DNA from: Nitrospirota bacterium
GTDB taxonomy: Bacteria; Nitrospirota; Nitrospiria; Nitrospirales; NS-4
DNA: 36,191 nucleotides
NCBI GenBank assembly: GCA_004298335.1
Contig: SCTG01000092.1
Location: 1-36,191 of the forward strand
Reading direction: 5' to 3'
Shown here: piece by piece, positions 31,510 through 36,191 of the stretch
Position numbering within the stretch: the first letter of the stretch is position 1
Layout: every line of letters starts with the position of its first letter
Notes under the pieces: model-generated
The model's database searches: none
Seen by the model: only the letters and a program-made list of their open reading frames with translations
What the model was told of the DNA's origin: nothing
Translations under genes and position numbers: made by a program

Positions 31510-32049
31510 ATGCGGAATGGTCTCCTAGCGCTGTGCGTTGTGAGCGTGCTCGCCCTGGCCTATGGGTCGCCCGGTTGGGGGAAAGATCTCACAATCGGCG
31601 TGGTTGAGCCGCAGAAGGTTCTGGACGGCACCAAGGAGGGGAAGAAGATCAAGGAGGCATTGGAGGAGTACGTCAAGGCCCGCCAGCGAATGATCGAACA
31701 GGAAGAGGATGATCTCAAGCAGAAGCAGGAGGAGATGGCCAAACAGGACGCCGTTCTGAGTCCACAGGCCAAACAGGAAAAGGAGGAGGCGTTTCGCCAA
31801 CGGGTCGCGACATACCAGAGCCATCTGCAACAGCTTGAAGGGGAGGTCCAGTCCAAGCGCAAGGAATTACTGGGTGGGTTCACCGAAAGAATTGAACAGG
31901 TGGTGCGGGAGATCGCGGAGAAGGACAAGATCGACCTCGTCCTTGAAAAGGGAGATTCCGGCGTGGGGACGCTGATCCTGTTCAGTCAGTCCGCGATCAA
32001 CCTGACCGACCGCGTGATCCAGGTGTTGGATGGCAAGAGCGCAAAGTAA
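31510..32049 (+). CDS. skp: Periplasmic chaperone Skp (OmpH family)
   Basis: A 179-residue periplasmic holdase that escorts outer-membrane proteins. The signal peptide is residues 1 to about 24. The mature chain starts DLTIGVVEPQKVLDGTKEGK, the usual small beta strand, then two long coiled-coil arms rich in Glu, Lys and Gln (about 45-130), and ends with the returning strand and helix (IDLVLEKGDSGVGTLILFSQ). ATG 31510 was chosen for its GGAGG at 31496-31500 and for a clean signal peptide; ATG 31477 would place eleven basic residues before it. There is no bamA or lpxD beside it, unlike the common arrangement. Confidence 0.9.
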   Translation: MRNGLLALCVVSVLALAYGSPGWGKDLTIGVVEPQKVLDGTKEGKKIKEALEEYVKARQRMIEQEEDDLKQKQEEMAKQDAVLSPQAKQEKEEAFRQRVATYQSHLQQLEGEVQSKRKELLGGFTERIEQVVREIAEKDKIDLVLEKGDSGVGTLILFSQSAINLTDRVIQVLDGKSAK

Positions 32050-32071
32050 TCGCCCCGGGACGATCTTTTTT

Positions 32072-32527
32072 CTACTTCGGCAGGTCGAAGGCCAGTTTCA
32101 TCCCCTTGGCGAGTTTCTCCCGCTTGACTGATCCCGCCGGCAGTTCGAGGGCGTAGAGGGCGTCCTTGCCCGGTTTGTATTCCGGGCAGGGGTCCTGCCG
32201 GCAGATCGGGACGTTCTCCTCGATATGGACGATCTTCTTGTCCGGCCCGATCCACAGGATGTCGAGCGCCAGCTTGGTGTTCTTCATCCAGAAGCTCCAC
32301 TCCCCGGCGTCCTCGAACACGAACAGCATGCCCGCGTCGGGCGCCAGCCGCTCCCGGAACATCAACCCCTGTGACCGTTTCTGCGGGGTGTCGGCGAGCT
32401 CCGCCCGGATGCGTGTGCCGGTGGGGTAGATGATGGTGATGGTGGGGTCGGCTGCGGCGGTGATTCCCGGAAAACACAGTGCGCCGGTCAGAAACCATGC
32501 GGCGGTCATCGCGTAGCGCCGAGACAT
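32072..32527 (-). CDS. Exported DUF192 protein
   Basis: A 151-residue protein with a signal peptide (residues 1 to about 25, cleavage near ITAAA-DPT) and a DUF192 domain. The family signatures are AELADTPQKRSQGLMFRERL, then GMLFVFEDAGEWSFWMKNT and LDILWIGPDKKIVHIEENV, and a C-terminal ALELPAGSVKREKLAKGMKL. Two cysteines (ICRQDPCPEYKPG) may form a disulfide. Biochemical function of the family is not established. ATG 32527 is the first start giving a complete signal peptide; no strong ribosome-binding site is seen, and ATG 32509 is an alternative. It converges on skp, with 22 bases between, and diverges from the acyl-CoA ligase gene. Confidence 0.9.
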   Translation of the reverse strand: MSRRYAMTAAWFLTGALCFPGITAAADPTITIIYPTGTRIRAELADTPQKRSQGLMFRERLAPDAGMLFVFEDAGEWSFWMKNTKLALDILWIGPDKKIVHIEENVPICRQDPCPEYKPGKDALYALELPAGSVKREKLAKGMKLAFDLPK

Positions 32528-32638
32528 ACGCGTGGCATCATAGGCAGGCGGGACCGGCCTGTCAAACCGGCTTGCCGGCCGTTTCCGGCGCCTTGACAAG
32601 CTTGCCGACGGTGGATTACGGTTTCCGAAGATCCATGA

Positions 32639-34348
32639 ATGAGCATGCCTGACAAGGTTCCCGGCGCCATGGAACGGCCCTGGCACGCGCAGTACGAGGC
32701 GGGAATCCCGCCGGCCCTGTCCTACCCGGACGTCCCGCTCCACCGATTCCTCATCGACGCCGCCCGCCGGTTCCCGGGCCGCACGGCGCTGGAGTTCTAC
32801 GGTCGCCGCATCCCGTACCGCGAGCTGGACGAGCTGACCGATCGCTTCGCGCAGGCGCTGATCCGGATGGGAGTGCAGAAGGGCAATCGCGTCGCGATCA
32901 TGCTGCCCAACTGTCCCCAGGCGGTGATCGGCTACTTCGGCGCGCTGAAGGCCGGCGCCTGCGTCGTCCAGACGAATCCCCTGTACGTGGGCCCGGAAAT
33001 CGCGCACCAGATGCATGACTCCGGCGCGGAAACGATCCTTGCGCTCGACCAGTTCCACCCGCGGATCAAAGAGGTCATGGACCGCACGCCGCTCAAGCGG
33101 ATCATCCTGACGAACGTCCGCGACTATCTCCCCTGGCTCAAGCGGTTGCTGTATCCCATCAAAGCCCGCCGCCAGGGCCAGTGGGTCGAGGTCGAGCGGG
33201 TCCCGCCCATCTACGACTTTCCCGCGCTCCTCGCGGAAGCTCCGGCCGGGCCTCCGCCGGGCGGCGTGTCTCCAGACGACGTCGCCCTGCTGCAATATAC
33301 CGGGGGGACGACGGGCGTCCCGAAGGGGGCGGTGCTCACGCACCGCAACCTCGTAGCCAACACCCTTCAATGCCGGTGGTGGCTGCAGGGTCTTCGGGAG
33401 GGGGAGGAGGTGTTTCTCGGCGTCCTGCCGTTCTTCCACGTGTACGGCATGACCACGACCCAGAATCTGGCGCTCCATCTCGGCGCCACGCTCGTGCTGC
33501 TTCCCCGCTTCCAGGTGGACGAGGTGCTCAAGGCGTTGGCCGCCCACCGCGTGACGGCCTTCCCCGGCATCCCGGCGATGTACCAGGCCGTCACGACCCA
33601 CCGGCGCGCGGCCACATTCGATCTCGCGTCCATCCGCTACTGCATCAGCGGTGCGGGCCCGCTGTTCGCCGAGGTGCAGGAGCGGTTCGAGAAGTTGACC
33701 GGAGGCCGGCTCATCGAGGGCTACGGCCTGACCGAGGCGTCGCCGGTCACGCACTGCAACCCCATCGTCGGCCAGCGCCGGGCCCGCTGCATCGGTCTGC
33801 CCGTGCCCGATACCGACGCGCGAGTGGTCGACTTTGAAACCGGCCGCCGCGTGCTGCCGGCCGGGGAGGAAGGGGAGCTCCAGGTGAAAGGCCCCCAGGT
33901 GATGCGCGGGTACTGGAACCAGCGGGCCGAGACGGAGTCCGTGCTCAAGGACGGCTGGTTGAGCACGGGGGACCTGGCGCGGATGGACAAGGAGGGATTT
34001 TTCTACATTCTCGACCGCAAGAAGGATATGATCAAATCCTGCGGCATGAACGTCTACCCCCGCGAGGTCGACGAGTGTCTGGGCCGGCATCCGAAGGTCA
34101 AGGACGCGTGCGTCGTCGGCATCCCGCAGGACCTGCGCGGGGAGAAGATCAAGGCCTTTGTCGTGCTGAAGGACGGGGAGCAGGCCACCGCCGCCGAGCT
34201 CCTGGAGCACTGCCGGTGCCACCTGGCCCAGTTCAAGGTGCCCAAGCAGGTGGAGTTCCGGAAGGAACTGCCGAAGACCCTGGTGGGCAAGGTCCTGCGC
34301 CGCGTGCTGCTGGACGAAGAGCTGAAACGGGCGGCGGTTCCGCATTGA
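32639..34348 (+). CDS. fadD: Long-chain fatty-acid-CoA ligase (FadD-like)
   Basis: AMP-forming acyl-CoA synthetase: activates a fatty acid with ATP and joins it to CoA, at the inner face of the membrane. The 569 residues carry the P-loop-like LQYTGGTTGVPKGAVLTHRN (about 218-237), the central GYGLTEASPVTHCNP, and the C-terminal STGDLARMDKEGFFYILDRK, followed by DMIKSCGMNVYPREVDECL and the catalytic lysine region PKTLVGKVLRR. Length and domain order are normal. ATG 32639 is used; ATG 32645 is two codons on. A perfect TTGACA at 32593 is upstream, but with no good -10. Downstream are two small cysteine proteins, an exported flavodoxin-like protein and FixC, which suggests a fatty-acid oxidation or lipid-linked redox group. 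Confidence 0.93.
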   Translation: MSMPDKVPGAMERPWHAQYEAGIPPALSYPDVPLHRFLIDAARRFPGRTALEFYGRRIPYRELDELTDRFAQALIRMGVQKGNRVAIMLPNCPQAVIGYFGALKAGACVVQTNPLYVGPEIAHQMHDSGAETILALDQFHPRIKEVMDRTPLKRIILTNVRDYLPWLKRLLYPIKARRQGQWVEVERVPPIYDFPALLAEAPAGPPPGGVSPDDVALLQYTGGTTGVPKGAVLTHRNLVANTLQCRWWLQGLREGEEVFLGVLPFFHVYGMTTTQNLALHLGATLVLLPRFQVDEVLKALAAHRVTAFPGIPAMYQAVTTHRRAATFDLASIRYCISGAGPLFAEVQERFEKLTGGRLIEGYGLTEASPVTHCNPIVGQRRARCIGLPVPDTDARVVDFETGRRVLPAGEEGELQVKGPQVMRGYWNQRAETESVLKDGWLSTGDLARMDKEGFFYILDRKKDMIKSCGMNVYPREVDECLGRHPKVKDACVVGIPQDLRGEKIKAFVVLKDGEQATAAELLEHCRCHLAQFKVPKQVEFRKELPKTLVGKVLRRVLLDEELKRAAVPH

Positions 34349-34364
34349 ATGAGGGAGTGAATCC

Positions 34365-34568
34365 GTGGCATACGTACTGCATATCGCAATGGCGATCGAC
34401 AAGGCCGTCCTGCACAAGGACCGCTGCCTCGAGGTGCCTCAGAACGTGACGCATCAGGACCACTGGACGGGGGTCTGGCAGGAGATCATGGACAAGGAGC
34501 GCGCCTACGAGGCGCTGGAGTTGAGTGCCGCCCGGTACAAGCTCAAGTGTGTGCTGTGCAAGCCATAA
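34365..34568 (+). CDS. Small CxxC protein of unknown function
   Basis: A 67-residue protein from GTG 34365, with GAGGGAG seven bases upstream. It begins AYVLHIAMAIDKAVLHKDRC, contains a Trp-rich middle (HQDHWTGVWQEIMDK) and ends KLKCVLCKP, a C-terminal CxxC that could bind metal or act in thiol redox. Three cysteines in all. No signal peptide or membrane helix. It lies 16 bases after the acyl-CoA ligase gene and 16 before the zinc-ribbon gene, so co-transcription is likely. Family not recognised. Confidence 0.7.
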   Translation: MAYVLHIAMAIDKAVLHKDRCLEVPQNVTHQDHWTGVWQEIMDKERAYEALELSAARYKLKCVLCKP

Positions 34569-34584
34569 CCCAAGGGGAGCCCGT

Positions 34585-34770
34585 ATGAAAGAAAAGAAGA
34601 TGGTGCATTACGTGAAGGGCGTGTTCATTTGCCCCAAGTGTCGGCAGTCGTACGTGCAGGAGAAATGGATCGAGGAGTGGCGGGTCCGCTGCCACAAGTG
34701 CGACCACCGGGGAGCCTTGACCCACGTGTCGGTCGAGGAACAAATGGACGAGGAGACCCGCCGGTATTAA
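34585..34770 (+). CDS. Small zinc-ribbon protein
   Basis: A 61-residue protein, ATG 34585, with AAGGGGAG five bases upstream. Two CxxC knuckles, ICPKCRQSY and RCHKCDHRG, about 20 residues apart, form a classical zinc ribbon; an aromatic and acidic stretch (EKWIEEWRV) lies between them, and the C-terminus is acidic (VEEQMDEETRRY). Such tiny ribbons bind nucleic acid or proteins; nothing more specific can be said. It sits between the 67-residue CxxC protein and the exported flavodoxin-like protein. Confidence 0.75.
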   Translation: MKEKKMVHYVKGVFICPKCRQSYVQEKWIEEWRVRCHKCDHRGALTHVSVEEQMDEETRRY

Positions 34771-34787
34771 GCGGGCGGCCTGCGACG

Positions 34788-35393
34788 ATGGCCCTGCCGC
34801 TCCCCTGGCTCGTCCTCCTGTGCGCGTGGGCCCTCGCGCTCCCGGCCGTGCCGTCACGCGCCGCCGATGTCCCTGAGCCTGTCGCCGTCCTCGTCACCTA
34901 CCACTCGCTGTCCGGCAACACCGAGAAGATGGCCCGCGCGGTCGCCGAGGGGGCGCGGTCCGTGCCCGGCGCGCGCGTCGCGCTGAAGCGGGTCGGCGAG
35001 GTGACTGGCGACGATCTCTTCTCCTCCGACGCCCTCATCGTCGGCTCTCCTGTCTACTGGGCGAACATGTCCGGCGAGGTCAAGACCTTCTTCGACAACT
35101 GGCAGTTCAAGTTCGGCGTCTACCCCGAGTTCAAGATGCGCAACAAGGTCGGCGCGGCGTTCGCCACGGGCGGGCAGGTCGCCGGCGGCAAGGAGCTCAC
35201 GATGCTGACCATTCTGGCCGCGATGCTGGGCAACCAGATGATCGTGGTCAGCGGCGGCGGCGCGTTCGGCGCGAGCGCCACCACCGAGGGGGACTCCCCC
35301 GGCATCGACGACAGGGAGCTGGCGGCCGCCCGTGACCTCGGCCGGCGCGTGGCGGAAGTGGCCGTTCTTATCAAGCGGGGCGCGCGGAAATAA
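34788..35393 (+). CDS. Exported flavodoxin-like/WrbA-type flavoprotein
   Basis: A 201-residue protein of the flavodoxin-fold NAD(P)H:quinone oxidoreductase group. The FMN phosphate loop is YHSLSGNTEKMA (about 38-49), the isoalloxazine-contact loop is VGSPVYWANMSGEVKTFFDN, and GGGAFGASATTEGD is the third flavin-binding stretch, as in WrbA-type proteins. Unusually, the protein begins with a clear signal peptide (1 to about 25, VPSRA-ADV), whereas WrbA and flavodoxins act in the cytoplasm. ATG 34788 starts 17 bases after the zinc-ribbon stop. FixC follows 4 bases on. It could be a membrane-side electron carrier, but the signal could also be an uncleaved anchor or a misassigned start: the frame remains open upstream. 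Confidence 0.82.
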   Translation: MALPLPWLVLLCAWALALPAVPSRAADVPEPVAVLVTYHSLSGNTEKMARAVAEGARSVPGARVALKRVGEVTGDDLFSSDALIVGSPVYWANMSGEVKTFFDNWQFKFGVYPEFKMRNKVGAAFATGGQVAGGKELTMLTILAAMLGNQMIVVSGGGAFGASATTEGDSPGIDDRELAAARDLGRRVAEVAVLIKRGARK

Positions 35394-35397
35394 CTCC

Positions 35398-36191
35398 ATG
35401 CCGCAGGATTCCTATGACGCGGTCGTGGTCGGGGCGGGGCTCGCGGGGTCGGCCTGCGCGCTGACCCTGGCGCGCAACGGTGTGCGGGTGTGTCTCTGCG
35501 AGCGGGGCGCGCAGCCGGGCGAGAAGAGCCTGTCGGGCATGGTCCTCTACGGCCGCCCGCTGGCGGCGCTGATTCCCTTCTTCTGGAAGGAAGCGCCGGT
35601 CGAGCGTCCCATCGTGCGGCGGCGCGTTGCGGTCCTGTCCAGGGACTCCGAGCTGGCCCTCGACCTGCGCTTCGAGGAATTCAACCACCCGCCCTACAAC
35701 TACACGTTCAGCGTGCTGCGTTCCCGGTTCGACCGGTGGTTCGCCAAGCAGGCGGCAGACACCGGCGCGACGCTGCTCACCGGCGCGCTCGTGGACGATC
35801 TGCTATGGGAAGGCGGGAAGGTCGCCGGCGTCGCGATCCGCGGAGGCGCCACGCTGAAGGCCGGCGTCGTGGTGTCCTGCGAAGGGACGAACGCCTTTCT
35901 CGCCGAAAAGGCCAAACTCCGGGACCGGCCCCCGCACCGCAAGGTCGCGGTCGGCGTCAAGGAAGTGCTGGCCATGTCTCGCGAGGTCATCCAGGAGCGT
36001 TTCGGGCTGGAAGGCAATGAAGGGATCGCGATGGAGTTCTACGGGCAGTCCGTCCGGGGGCTGGTGGGGTCGGCGTTTCTCTACACGAACCAGGACTCGA
36101 TCTCGGTCGGCCTGAGCTGCTCGGTGGAGTCCCTGATCGCGGGAAAGATTCCGCCGGCGGAGCTGCTGGCGCAGTTCAAGCGGCATCCGGC
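35398..36191 (+). CDS. fixC: FixC/electron-transfer-flavoprotein:quinone oxidoreductase, N-terminal part
   Basis: Flavoprotein dehydrogenase that passes electrons from ETF (FixAB) to quinone at the membrane. The gene runs off the end of the window: 264 codons are present of about 430. The N-terminal FAD-binding motif is VVVGAGLAGSACALTLARNG (9-28), then CERGAQPGEKSLSGMVLYG, whose GxK/LSG part is typical of FixC/geranylgeranyl-reductase-like enzymes, and VSCEGTNAFLAEKAKL, the second FAD contact. FNHPPYNYTFSVLRSRFDRWF matches the ETF-QO/FixC substrate-side pattern. ATG 35398 follows the flavodoxin-like stop by 4 bases. With FadD in the same direction, it fits fatty-acid oxidation or a FixABCX bifurcation system; the expected fixX and fixAB would be outside the window. 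Confidence 0.88.
   Translation, partial: MPQDSYDAVVVGAGLAGSACALTLARNGVRVCLCERGAQPGEKSLSGMVLYGRPLAALIPFFWKEAPVERPIVRRRVAVLSRDSELALDLRFEEFNHPPYNYTFSVLRSRFDRWFAKQAADTGATLLTGALVDDLLWEGGKVAGVAIRGGATLKAGVVVSCEGTNAFLAEKAKLRDRPPHRKVAVGVKEVLAMSREVIQERFGLEGNEGIAMEFYGQSVRGLVGSAFLYTNQDSISVGLSCSVESLIAGKIPPAELLAQFKRHP

Noticed and set aside
32050..32075. Terminator-like element after skp (GC-rich stretch then T6)
   Set aside because: The arms abut with no room for a loop and contain a mismatch, so the hairpin is not convincing.
32072..34417. Minus-strand open frame of 781 codons, longer than any plus-strand gene nearby
   Set aside because: Only its last 151 codons are a gene (the DUF192 protein from ATG 32527). 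The rest is antisense to the acyl-CoA ligase and is open only because of the high GC content.
1..36191. CRISPR arrays, insertion sequences, tRNA or rRNA genes, phage genes
   Set aside because: No repeat-spacer pattern, transposase, tRNA-like arms or phage structural gene was seen by eye on either strand. A tRNA or covariance search would be needed to exclude small RNAs.

Overview
The window is a GC-rich bacterial chromosome segment with short gaps, about 37 protein-coding genes and no RNA gene, insertion sequence or CRISPR array that I could see. The gene content points to Nitrospirota, most likely a Nitrospira-like nitrite oxidiser. The reasons are a cluster of TorD-type chaperone, four-cluster ferredoxin, two NxrC-like haem-b subunits and TatA, together with pentahaem cytochromes, a K+-independent H+-pyrophosphatase and a genuine Pup gene. 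This assignment is inference: the catalytic subunits NxrA and NxrB are not in the window.

Layout. 1-1768: end of secD and all of secF. 1784-6051: a membrane sensor histidine kinase and its sigma-54-activating NtrC-type response regulator, which has an unusual cysteine-rich linker. 6061-7173 (minus): a WD40 propeller, divergent from 7304-11049, a transcription unit holding an HExxH/zinc-knuckle protein, a 4x[4Fe-4S] protein, TorD and the first NxrC-like subunit, closed by a strong terminator. 11119-20582: a nine-gene unit with radical SAM protein, polytopic membrane protein, TPR protein, TatA, NHL propeller, second NxrC-like subunit, PDZ protein and two pentahaem cytochromes c. I read 6.1-20.6 kb as a maturation, export and electron-transfer island for a periplasmic molybdenum oxidoreductase encoded elsewhere.

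20598-21691 (minus): a small unknown protein and an alpha/beta hydrolase. 21825-23870: hppA. 23982-24703: pup, away from any proteasome gene visible here, overlapping a gene for an exported protein; the last pup codons contain a run of eight G. 24849-30596: recJ, rel and an MscS channel with a cyclic-nucleotide-binding domain, joined by ATGA overlaps, then a BamE/SmpA-like protein. 30803-32049: an envelope-stress group (LTxxQ/Spy-like protein, a 50-residue membrane peptide, Skp). 32072-32527 (minus): an exported DUF192 protein. 32639-36191: acyl-CoA ligase, two small CxxC proteins, an exported flavodoxin-like protein and the first part of a FixC/ETF-quinone oxidoreductase, probably a lipid or redox module.

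No gap without a gene exceeds 300 bases. The longest, 10993-11240, holds a terminator and a probable promoter. Promoters are calls by eye against the -35/-10 consensus. Several share features worth testing: CTAG-core repeats near torD, CCTAGACT in two promoter regions, a palindrome enclosing the hppA -10 box, and a palindromic -35 hexamer shared by the divergent WD40 and HExxH-protein promoters.
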